Assembly: GCF_030159595.1 (NCBI RefSeq)
Contig: NZ_BSKJ01000014.1
Span: forward strand, 62,001-126,000
Origin: Pseudomonas putida
GTDB taxonomy: Bacteria > Pseudomonadota > Gammaproteobacteria > Pseudomonadales > Pseudomonadaceae
DNA: 64,000 nt
Reading direction: 5' to 3'
In this document: in pieces, positions 17,922-25,047 of the stretch
Position numbering within the stretch: position 1 is the stretch's first letter
Layout: every line of letters starts with the position of its first letter
Notes under the pieces: generated by a model
The model's database searches: none
Told to the model about the DNA's origin: nothing
What the model saw: the letters and a program-made list of their open reading frames with translations, nothing else
Translations under genes and position numbers: made by a program

Positions 17922-18204
17922 GGCGCGATACTCCTTTTCTCGTCTTTATTCTGGATGCCTGGGCAGACCGCTCTTCTGCCAAGGCAAACCTGAGCGAGCA
18001 GCAAGTACATACTGTATTGAATGCCGGAACGCCCATGTTGCATGGGCGTACTCAGGTTAACATCGCACCCCGCCACAAAAAGCCGGTGCAATATGCAGAA
18101 ACAGATCGGCTGGAAAAGCGCCGCTGATGGCATGATCAGCGTGACGATGGCGCGTCAGCCAACGTCCCGTACCCACAAGGCAAATTCAAAAGAGGGGAAC
18201 AGAA
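17922..18204. other. Divergent intergenic region, no gene seen
   Basis: These 283 bases separate the antiporter and thioesterase genes. Short open frames here lack ribosome-binding sites. I see no clear operator or RNA gene; both promoters must lie here. Confidence 0.5.
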
Positions 18205-18750
18205 GTGTCAGCAGATAACGCCCCCCATTCGCCCGAACCAGCGCAACCTCACCGTGAGTACACTATGGAACCTGGAAACGCCCAGCTGAGCATGACCGTC
18301 CTGATGACCCCGGACATGGCCAACTTCTCTGGCAACGTACATGGCGGCACCCTGCTCAAATACCTCGACGAAGTGGCCTATGCGTGCGCCAGCCGCTATG
18401 CCGGCAGCTATGTGGTGACCCTGTCGGTCGACCAGGTAATCTTCCGTGAACCCGTACATGTAGGTGAGCTGGTGACCTTCCTGGCGTCGGTCAACTACAC
18501 CGGCAACACTTCGATGGAGGTCGGCATCAAAGTGGTGACCGAGAACATCCGCGAGCGCTCGGTACGCCACTCCAACAGTTGCTTCTTCACCATGGTCGCG
18601 GTCGATGACAACCGTCGCCCGGTGCCGGTGCCACCTCGCCAGCCACAAAGCAGCGAAGAAAAGCGCCGCTTCCTGCAAGGCCAGCAGCGCCGACAGATCC
18701 GCCAGGAGCTGGAAAAGCGCTACCAGGACCTGAAAACCGACGCCATTTAA
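18205..18750 (+). CDS. Acyl-CoA thioesterase, hotdog fold (YciA-like)
   Basis: A 181-residue hotdog-fold thioesterase that hydrolyses acyl-CoA. The segment NFSGNVHGGTLLKYLDEVAYACASRYAG is the conserved active-site and CoA-binding region of the YciA/BFIT-type family, and VEVGIKV-like strands follow. The C-terminus is a charged helix (EEKRRFLQGQQRRQIRQELEKRYQ). The GTG at 18205 follows AGAGGGG by 7 bases; an internal ATG at the MEPGNAQLSM segment is an alternative. Confidence 0.9.
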   Translation: MSADNAPHSPEPAQPHREYTMEPGNAQLSMTVLMTPDMANFSGNVHGGTLLKYLDEVAYACASRYAGSYVVTLSVDQVIFREPVHVGELVTFLASVNYTGNTSMEVGIKVVTENIRERSVRHSNSCFFTMVAVDDNRRPVPVPPRQPQSSEEKRRFLQGQQRRQIRQELEKRYQDLKTDAI

Positions 18751-19619
18751 AACGTCAGCAATTGCGCCTCGAAGCGCACCCGCGGGTGGGCGATGCGGTC
18801 CTGGGCCCGCACCAGCTGCAGTTCGTAGCTGGCGCAGGCCTGAGTTTCCAGCAGCACTTCATGCACCGCCGCCGCCGTGAACTCGAATGCCTGTACCCAG
18901 CTGTCGCCGAGCAGCACGCGGGCCAGGAACAGGCCTGAGGTCAGGTCACCCACCCCCACCGGCTGACGCGGAAACGCCAACAGCGGGCGACGCAGGTGCC
19001 AGCTGTGCTCGGTCGTCACCAGCAGCATCTCGAACTGGTCCTCGGCGCGCCCGGGATAGGCCAGGTGCTTGACCACAACCGCCTTCGGCCCCCGCTGCAA
19101 CAAGCTACGCGCCATGTTCACGCAATCCTCCAGCGACTGCGCGCGGCGACCACAGAAGCTGTCCAGCTCCAGCTGGTTCGGGCACAGGATATCCGCTCGG
19201 GCAGCCGCCTCGTCGAGCAGGAACTCGCTGACTTCCGGCGGCACGATGCAGCCCTTCTCCGGGTGCCCCATGACCGGGTCACACAAGTACAACGCTTTCG
19301 GATTTACCGCCTTGATCCGCTCAACGCCGGCCAGTATCGCTCGCCCTTGTTCGGCACTGCCCAGGTAGCCGGAAAGCACCGCATCACAGTGACCCAGCTC
19401 GCCAATGTTGGAAATACCTTCCACCAACGCGGGAATTTGCGCCGGGGCAAGCACTTCACCCGCCCACTGGCCATACTGTGTGTGATTGGAGAACTGCACG
19501 GTATTGAGCGGCCAGACATTGACCCCGATACGCTGCATGGGAAACACCGCGGCGCTGTTGCCGGCGTGGCCGAACACCACATGGGACTGAATGGCGAGCA
19601 GGTGCGGGGTACGTTTCAT
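18747..19619 (-). CDS. pdxY: Pyridoxal kinase PdxY
   Basis: A 290-residue kinase of the PfkB/ribokinase superfamily that phosphorylates pyridoxal in the vitamin B6 salvage route. It opens with HLLAIQSHVVFGHAGNSAAVFPM, shows NTVQFSNHTQYGQW for substrate binding, VLSGYLGS, and the catalytic anion-hole motif VGVGDLTSGLF near residue 222. The frame is open further upstream but the family start MKRTPHLLAIQS is at 19619. The 3' end overlaps the thioesterase gene by 4 bases on the opposite strand. Confidence 0.94.
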   Translation of the reverse strand: MKRTPHLLAIQSHVVFGHAGNSAAVFPMQRIGVNVWPLNTVQFSNHTQYGQWAGEVLAPAQIPALVEGISNIGELGHCDAVLSGYLGSAEQGRAILAGVERIKAVNPKALYLCDPVMGHPEKGCIVPPEVSEFLLDEAAARADILCPNQLELDSFCGRRAQSLEDCVNMARSLLQRGPKAVVVKHLAYPGRAEDQFEMLLVTTEHSWHLRRPLLAFPRQPVGVGDLTSGLFLARVLLGDSWVQAFEFTAAAVHEVLLETQACASYELQLVRAQDRIAHPRVRFEAQLLTF

Positions 19620-19739
19620 GCGGGAGGTTTCCAAAGCTGTTTCAAGGATTGTGCGCAACGCAGTATGAACTCGATTGCCACCTGTACGACAGGCCAGGGA
19701 CGCAGTTAAGCTGGATCTACCTGTTTGGAGCATATGCAA

Positions 19740-20132
19740 ATGTTGACCCTGGAGAACGTCTTTGTCCTGATGCTGGTAGCCACGGCAGGCGGCTGGTTGT
19801 GGCACAACCATGGGTTGCGCGAAAAAGCCCTGGAACGGGTCAAACAGCATTGCGCCAAGCTTGACCTCGAGCTGCTCGACGATGCCGTCGCACTCAAGCG
19901 CATCGCCTTTGTCCGTGATGCCAATGGCCGCAAGCGCCTGGCACGCATCTATGCCTTCGAGTTCACTGTCACCGGCGAGCAACGCCACCCCGGTACCGTG
20001 ACCCAGTTCGGCGCGCACAGCGTGCAGATCGAGCTGGCGCCCTACCCGTTCGAAATCAAGACCCCGCCACGCACCGACAATGTCATCGAGATGCAGCAGT
20101 GGCGCCAGGAACACAATCGCTGGCGCAACTGA
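19740..20132 (+). CDS. DUF3301 domain protein
   Basis: A 130-residue protein with one N-terminal transmembrane helix (ENVFVLMLVATAGGWLWHN) and a cytoplasmic domain containing LDLELLDDAVALKRIAFVRD and RLARIYAFEFTVTGEQRHPGTV, the DUF3301 signature of gammaproteobacteria. I chose ATG 19740 because GGAG at 19727-19730 is 9 bases away; ATG 19734 is too close to it. Function unknown. Its stop abuts the stop of the convergent GTPase gene with no spacer. Confidence 0.82.
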   Translation: MLTLENVFVLMLVATAGGWLWHNHGLREKALERVKQHCAKLDLELLDDAVALKRIAFVRDANGRKRLARIYAFEFTVTGEQRHPGTVTQFGAHSVQIELAPYPFEIKTPPRTDNVIEMQQWRQEHNRWRN

Positions 20133-21104
20133 TCAGCTGACGCAGCATTCGCTCAACCCGGCTTGCAGTGAGGGTTGCGATTGCGGCTGATCGAAAATCA
20201 GCTCAATTCGGGTGTCCCTTCGCCAATCGCTGGGCTGCCAGGCGGGAATATCCCCATTCAGCCCGTTGAATGATTGCCAGCCATCCACGCTGTGGATAAC
20301 ACCTTTGGCGCGCCGCCAGGGCCAGGCACTCAAGAACGCCTGTAGCCGCTGTGGATAAAACTGTTGGCCGGGGTGCCAACGCCAGCCAATACTCCAACCT
20401 CCCTCCCCCTGCCGGGCAAGACAGATCGGCTGGCTGGGGTCTGTCCACAATATTGCGGGGGCACTTTCTAGATTGTCGACAATCTTGTTTTCCTCAAATG
20501 GGCTGTCGACAATCTGTTCGAGTGCGCCATCAAGGCCTGATAAAGGCACCTGCCCCTGTACCGCCCAGATGATTTTCTTATCTTTAAATTTATTAGTTAT
20601 CAACAACTTATATATTTCGTCCACAGCCTCTGACTTGTTGAAAACCACACGTTCAGACGCATCGAATGCCTGCTGTTGAGCCTCCGGAAGCGGCTGGTTA
20701 TGTGCCATGGATTGCGCATCCACAACCATCAAAAACGGCTTGATTGTCAGCACTCCAGCCCAAGGGGCCTTTCGCAGTTGAGCAAGCAACTGCAACGGAT
20801 GGCCGAGGCCGGATGGCTCGATAAACAGCCGATCAGGCCGGGATTTGCGCAACAGCCGACCCAGGCCCACCTGGAAAGGCATGCCATTGACGCAGCACAA
20901 GCAGCCGCCTGCGACCTCGCCAATGGCAATGCCATCTTCGTCACGGCCAAGCAAGGCCGCATCCAGGCCTACCAGGCCGAACTCATTGATCAATACAGCC
21001 CAGCGTTCATTGGCTGGCCGCTGGGCCAGCAGATGACGGATCAGGGTGGTCTTGCCAGCACCCAGCGGGCCGGCAATCACATGGGTGGGGATGTTCTGCA
21101 ACAT
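20133..21104 (-). CDS. COG0523 family GTPase (putative zinc metallochaperone)
   Basis: A 323-residue G3E-family P-loop GTPase. Walker A is GPLGAGKTTLIRHLL at residues 12-26; the metal-binding CxCC motif appears in GGCLCCVNGMPF near residue 69; VFNKSEAVDE is the NKxD base-specificity motif; a CobW C-terminal domain follows. COG0523 proteins insert or traffic metals, and those next to Zur sites are made during zinc starvation. It is the last gene of the zigA-DUF1826-COG0523 minus-strand group, 40 bases after the DUF1826 gene. The gene contains two exact DnaA boxes (20291 and 20350). Confidence 0.9.
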   Translation of the reverse strand: MLQNIPTHVIAGPLGAGKTTLIRHLLAQRPANERWAVLINEFGLVGLDAALLGRDEDGIAIGEVAGGCLCCVNGMPFQVGLGRLLRKSRPDRLFIEPSGLGHPLQLLAQLRKAPWAGVLTIKPFLMVVDAQSMAHNQPLPEAQQQAFDASERVVFNKSEAVDEIYKLLITNKFKDKKIIWAVQGQVPLSGLDGALEQIVDSPFEENKIVDNLESAPAILWTDPSQPICLARQGEGGWSIGWRWHPGQQFYPQRLQAFLSAWPWRRAKGVIHSVDGWQSFNGLNGDIPAWQPSDWRRDTRIELIFDQPQSQPSLQAGLSECCVS

Positions 21105-22153
21105 GGAATGGCTTCAAACGGTGGTGATGCCTCACTATGCGCCGTCAGGCAAGCCAGTCAAGGCTGAGCAGCAGGCGCCCCTGCTGGCCCGAAGGCGAAC
21201 GATGCACCAGCCCTGCACCTTCGTTACCCTGCCACTTCTCGCCCTTGAGTACAGCCACTTCGCCAGCGTGCAGATGCTGAATGTTATCCACAGGAGATTG
21301 TGCTGTGTGTAACTCCCCGCGCGGGCTTTCCCGCTCTCGCAACCACTCGCTCCCAGGGCCTGCGTAAGTGGTGAGCAACCGCAACGGCACGTTATCCACA
21401 TGGAAGCGCGGGCACATGGGGCCAGCCAATACCCGCAGACGCAAACCAACCCGCCGTGCGCCAACCAGGCAGGTGTATGCGGCTACCAGCCAGGTCACAT
21501 CGGCAACGAAGGCCTCGTAGCCTTGTAAATCCGCTGCTTCACGCATCAGATCGGGCAATACGGGTGTTTGCTGCTCGTCCACATCGATTACCCGCTGATC
21601 AGCCAGGGGCTGACCAAGACTTATCAACAGTTCAGCAAAGTCTTCCAACTGTGCTGGCAGGCGTCGGCGCCAAACGGCCAGGTTCACACCATCCTGCAGT
21701 ACTTCGGTCAGCACTTGCGGGTTTTCGCCGAAGACCTGAAAGATATCCACAGACCGATGTGACAGGCTCATGCCGCCACCTCCTCGTGCCACGGGCCGAA
21801 CGGGTCGGGAAAGCGCAACCAGCCCAGGTGGCCCACGTCCATTTCCTGGTCCGTCAACAGGCATGCATCAAGGTCTGTGGATAATTTTTCGAAGTCGATG
21901 TTCTGCCCGATGAACACCAACTCCTGGCGGCAATCACCGGTCTCGGCAGTCCAGTGTTTCAGGATCGCGCCAGTGTTATCCACATCCTGCGGCCACTGCT
22001 CGCGGGGCACGAAACGCCACCAGCGGCCAGCCAGACCATGGCGCATCATTCCGCCCGCCTGCGACCAGCTACCAGCTTCCTGGTACTTGCTGGCCAACCA
22101 GAAAAACCCTTTGGAACGCAGCAGCCGCCCATTGCTCCAGTGGGTGTGGATAA
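20291..22153. repeat. Cluster of seven exact DnaA boxes inside the zinc GTPase genes
   Basis: Exact TTATCCACA (or its complement) begins at 20291, 20350, 21284, 21392, 21876, 21976 and 22145. One-mismatch copies are at 20597, 21743 and 22168. All lie within coding sequence, in both orientations. A random 9-mer is expected about 0.014 times in 1.9 kb when both strands are counted. Confidence 0.85.
21145..21771 (-). CDS. DUF1826 domain protein
   Basis: A 208-residue protein of the DUF1826 family, commonly linked to COG0523 genes in Pseudomonas zinc-response loci. Conserved-looking parts are VNLAVWRRRLP, PMCPRFHVDNVPLRLLTTYAGPGSEWL and GLVHRSPSG near the C-terminus; the HxD and nearby His suggest a possible metal site, which is inference. 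The start (MSLSHRSVD) overlaps the stop of the upstream GTPase gene by ATGA, so translation is coupled. Function is unknown. Confidence 0.88.
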   Translation of the reverse strand: MSLSHRSVDIFQVFGENPQVLTEVLQDGVNLAVWRRRLPAQLEDFAELLISLGQPLADQRVIDVDEQQTPVLPDLMREAADLQGYEAFVADVTWLVAAYTCLVGARRVGLRLRVLAGPMCPRFHVDNVPLRLLTTYAGPGSEWLRERESPRGELHTAQSPVDNIQHLHAGEVAVLKGEKWQGNEGAGLVHRSPSGQQGRLLLSLDWLA

Positions 22154-22976
22154 AGTCGAAAAAGCGCTGTGGATGAAGCGGCCGTCTGGCCTGCCAGGTC
22201 ATGGCCGCGATACCGTACTCTTCAGTTTCCGGCACATGTTCACCGCGCAGCTCCTGCAGCCAGCCCGGTGCCTGGGCTGCCAGGTCGAAGTCGAACAGGC
22301 CGGTGTCGAGAATACGCGCCAGCGGCACCTGGCCCATGACCATAGGCACGATCTGCGCCCGTGCATTGAGGCTGCGCAAAATGGCGATGAGTTCTTCGCG
22401 CTCATGCTGGCTGATCAGGTCGATCTTGCTCAGCAGCAGCACATCGGCGAACTCGACCTGCTCGATCAGCAGGTCACTGATCGACCGCTCGTCTTCCTCG
22501 CCCAAGGTTTCACCACGGCTGGCCAGGCTGTCTGCTGCCTGGTAGTCGTGCAAGAAGTTCAAGCCATCGACCACGGTAACCATGGTATCCAGGCGCGCCA
22601 TGTCGGACAGACTACGGCCCTGTTCGTCGCGGAAGGTGAATGTCTCTGCCACCGGCAGTGGCTCCGAAATACCGGTGGACTCAATGAGCAAATAATCGAA
22701 GCGCCCTTCTTCGGCCAACCGCGCCACCTCTTCGAGCAGGTCTTCACGCAGTGTGCAGCAAATGCAGCCGTTGCTCATCTCGACCAGTTTCTCTTCAGCG
22801 CGGTTGAGGCTGACGTTGCGCTGCACCTCGCTGGCGTCGATGTTGATTTCACTCATATCGTTGACGATGACCGCGACCCGCAGGTTGTCGCGGTTACGCA
22901 GCACATGGTTAAGCAAAGTGCTCTTGCCGGCGCCAAGGAAGCCGGACAGCACGGTGACGGGGAGACGGTTGGACAT
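21768..22976 (-). CDS. zigA: Zinc-responsive COG0523 GTPase (ZigA-like)
   Basis: A 402-residue G3E GTPase. Walker A is SGFLGAGKSTLLNHVL at residues 11-26, the CxCC motif is SNGCICCTLREDL near residue 72, and VLLSKIDLI is the G4-like motif. The C-terminal CobW domain includes RPLHPQRFFDFIHTHW with several His. It matches the ZigA type of Acinetobacter and Pseudomonas, made under zinc limitation. It is first of a three-gene minus-strand group and is separated from the divergent secreted-protein/folE2 pair by a gap with a Zur-like box. Three exact DnaA boxes lie in it (21876, 21976, 22145). Confidence 0.88.
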   Translation of the reverse strand: MSNRLPVTVLSGFLGAGKSTLLNHVLRNRDNLRVAVIVNDMSEINIDASEVQRNVSLNRAEEKLVEMSNGCICCTLREDLLEEVARLAEEGRFDYLLIESTGISEPLPVAETFTFRDEQGRSLSDMARLDTMVTVVDGLNFLHDYQAADSLASRGETLGEEDERSISDLLIEQVEFADVLLLSKIDLISQHEREELIAILRSLNARAQIVPMVMGQVPLARILDTGLFDFDLAAQAPGWLQELRGEHVPETEEYGIAAMTWQARRPLHPQRFFDFIHTHWSNGRLLRSKGFFWLASKYQEAGSWSQAGGMMRHGLAGRWWRFVPREQWPQDVDNTGAILKHWTAETGDCRQELVFIGQNIDFEKLSTDLDACLLTDQEMDVGHLGWLRFPDPFGPWHEEVAA

Positions 22977-23022
22977 GGCGAAACCTCTTCAGGCGAGCGC
23001 ATTCGAAACGATGCATTGCACA

Positions 23023-23039
23023 ATGTTATAAAGTAACAA
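23023..23039. promoter_or_regulatory. Zur-like operator
   Basis: ATGTTATAAAGTAACAA resembles the gammaproteobacterial Zur box ATGTTATAnTATAACAT; five positions on each arm (TGTTA/TAACA) are symmetric. It lies in the middle of the 115-base divergent gap between zigA and the secreted-protein gene, so it could repress both sides when zinc is sufficient. Confidence 0.75.
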
Positions 23040-23091
23040 TACAATTTCGCCAAGCCGTTCTCGACGGACGAGTACTCACCGGGGATGAAAA

Positions 23092-23472
23092 ATGAATCTG
23101 CCATGCGCCATGGTGTTGCTGTTGCTCACCATGCCCACTTCGCTGTTCGCCATGCCAAAGAGCAGCACGTTGGCGGTGTGTACACGCAGCGCGACACTGC
23201 TTGCCTGCCAAGACGGCAAGGGCAGTTACTACAGCGTGCGCAGCGCAGGCAGCACGTTCTACCTGCGCGGTTACGACTTCAGCAGCCGGCGCCTGTGGTC
23301 ACAAACGAACAGCCGCTATGGCACGTTGACCTTTTTCACCGGCCTGGCCAGCGATGGCGAAGCCTGGGTGGGTTACAGCCGTCGCGTTGGCTGGACCACC
23401 TTGAACCGCGTATCCAGTTCCAGCGGGCAGCGCTTCAACCTGCATTGCAGCTTGATCGGCGGTTGCCACTGA
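23092..23472 (+). CDS. Small secreted protein of the zinc-response locus, unknown function
   Basis: A 126-residue protein with a signal peptide (MNLPCAMVLLLLTMPTSLFA), so probably periplasmic or secreted. The mature part is rich in Ser, Arg, Tyr and Thr and has four Cys residues, two near the start (VCTRSATLLACQDG) and two near the end (LHCSLIGGCH), which could form disulfides. No family is recognised with confidence. GGGGATG is the ribosome-binding site. It starts about 50 bases after the Zur-like box and lies 25 bases before folE2, so it is probably cotranscribed with folE2 and induced by zinc starvation. Confidence 0.75.
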   Translation: MNLPCAMVLLLLTMPTSLFAMPKSSTLAVCTRSATLLACQDGKGSYYSVRSAGSTFYLRGYDFSSRRLWSQTNSRYGTLTFFTGLASDGEAWVGYSRRVGWTTLNRVSSSSGQRFNLHCSLIGGCH

Positions 23473-23497
23473 TGCCCCTTTTTGTTTGGAAAGCCAG

Positions 23498-24403
23498 ATG
23501 ACCCAGCTCAAGCTCCCCGATATCGCTGCACAAACCCTGGAGTACACCTTGCCTTTGAACTGGGTGGGCATGTGCGGGATTGCCGTGCCTGTGCAATTCG
23601 AAGGACGCACTGCAGCTGCCAAAGTGGATGCCGGGGTAAGCCTGGTGGACAGCAGTTCACGCGGCATCCATATGTCGCGGCTTTACCTTGCCCTGGAGTC
23701 ATTGGAGCACCAGCCCCTCACGCCGCTGGCAATCAGGCAGCTACTGGCTGATTTCCTGAGCAGCCATGAAGGAATTTCCTCTGCGGCCTACCTGCGCCTC
23801 AACTTCGAGCACCTGCTGAAACGGCCGGCGTTGATCAGCCCATTGGCAGGCTGGAAAAGCTATGCCGTAACGGTCGATGCAAGGATAGAAAATGAAATGT
23901 TCCACGTGGAACTATCTGTTTCCGTTCCTTACTCCTCGACCTGTCCATGCTCGGCTGCACTTGCACGGCAGCTGATTCAGCAGCAGTTCCTGGACGACTT
24001 CAGCGAGGAGCAGGTCGGAAAATCTGCAGTGCTGCAGTGGCTTGGTAGCGCCGAGGGGATTGTGGCAACGCCGCACAGCCAACGAAGTACCGCGCAAATC
24101 CAGGTACGGTTGCGCAGCAATCAGCACGCTTTGCCCATCACCGAATTGATTAACGGCATTGAGACAAGCTTGGGGACCGCTGTGCAGACCGCGGTGAAAC
24201 GTGCGGACGAACAAGCCTTCGCATTGGCCAACGGGCAAAACCTGATGTTCTGCGAAGACGCCGCACGACGCCTGCACAAGGCACTACGGCAAATGGAATG
24301 GAGCACGGCCTTCAAGCTACGCGTGGAACATGCAGAAAGCCTGCATGCCCACGACGCAGTTGCCACCAGCCAATGGCAATGGGACGTCAGCTGCGCGGTT
24401 TGA
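23498..24403 (+). CDS. folE2: GTP cyclohydrolase IB (FolE2)
   Basis: A 301-residue zinc-independent (metal-promiscuous) GTP cyclohydrolase of the COG1469 type, making dihydroneopterin triphosphate for folate when the zinc-dependent FolE fails. Signatures are VGMCGIAVPVQF, VSLVDSSSRGIHMSRLY and VPYSSTCPCSAALA with the catalytic Cys region. Start ATG 23498 is 11 bases after TTGGA. It lies downstream of the Zur-like box, as in other zinc-starvation loci. The coding sequence holds an exact parS core at 23898-23913, and its last 17 bases overlap the DUF3617 gene on the other strand. Confidence 0.93.
   Translation: MTQLKLPDIAAQTLEYTLPLNWVGMCGIAVPVQFEGRTAAAKVDAGVSLVDSSSRGIHMSRLYLALESLEHQPLTPLAIRQLLADFLSSHEGISSAAYLRLNFEHLLKRPALISPLAGWKSYAVTVDARIENEMFHVELSVSVPYSSTCPCSAALARQLIQQQFLDDFSEEQVGKSAVLQWLGSAEGIVATPHSQRSTAQIQVRLRSNQHALPITELINGIETSLGTAVQTAVKRADEQAFALANGQNLMFCEDAARRLHKALRQMEWSTAFKLRVEHAESLHAHDAVATSQWQWDVSCAV
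23898..23913. other. parS: parS centromere site in folE2
   Basis: TGTTCCACGTGGAACT carries the 14-base perfect palindrome GTTCCACGTGGAAC recognised by Pseudomonas ParB. It lies about 29 kb left of oriC. Confidence 0.88.
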
Positions 24404-24914
24404 CCGAACCACAGTCATTTCCCAGCCACACCGCACGGGTATTCATGCTGCCTTGCTGCTGCACACCCGAAGCGTTGAACGTACCACTGACCTGAGTAGT
24501 GAATTCCCGGTCGCTGAGGAAGGTGGCCTGGCCAGTGCCCTGTGCCTTGGGGCAGCTGAACTGGAACTTCCATACGTTACCGGTACGGTCGGTAATCTTT
24601 TGGGTGCAACCTGACTTCGGGTCCTGCAACGGGATATCGTTGGTTGCCACCTGCTCTGGCGTCAGGCAAGAACGTACGCCATTGCCACCGACAGTCACCC
24701 CTTGTTTGGCCAACACCCCCTCCATCATGGCGCGCTGCTCTGGCGGGAGGTTTTTCAACTGACCGAGCATGAACTGCATGTCGGGTAACGGCTTGCCATC
24801 GACCTGCATGTTGCTGGTGGTCAGCTCCCACAAACCTGGTTGCAGCACTTGGGCATGCACCAGCGGGCTGCTCATAGCTAGGGCCAACGCCAACAGTGGC
24901 AGACGAATCTTCAT
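24387..24914 (-). CDS. DUF3617 domain periplasmic protein
   Basis: A 175-residue protein with a signal peptide (MKIRLPLLALALAMSSPLVHA). The mature protein begins QVLQPGLWELTTSNMQVDG, the DUF3617 start, and contains the Cys pairs VRSCLTPEQ, SGCTQKI and FSCPKAQGTG typical of the family. Function unknown; probably an exported, disulfide-bonded protein. Its end overlaps folE2 by 17 bases in antisense. Confidence 0.88.
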   Translation of the reverse strand: MKIRLPLLALALAMSSPLVHAQVLQPGLWELTTSNMQVDGKPLPDMQFMLGQLKNLPPEQRAMMEGVLAKQGVTVGGNGVRSCLTPEQVATNDIPLQDPKSGCTQKITDRTGNVWKFQFSCPKAQGTGQATFLSDREFTTQVSGTFNASGVQQQGSMNTRAVWLGNDCGSVKPRS

Positions 24915-25047
24915 GGACGAACGCTCCTGGAAAATAGCCGGCCAAGCGGGCCGGACTGAGCCTTAGACGCCAAATCCACCTGTGGGTTGCAAGGCGGACC
25001 GGGAACGTGTTTTGTTAGCTCAAGTGTACTCGGCAAGCAGGATGCAT

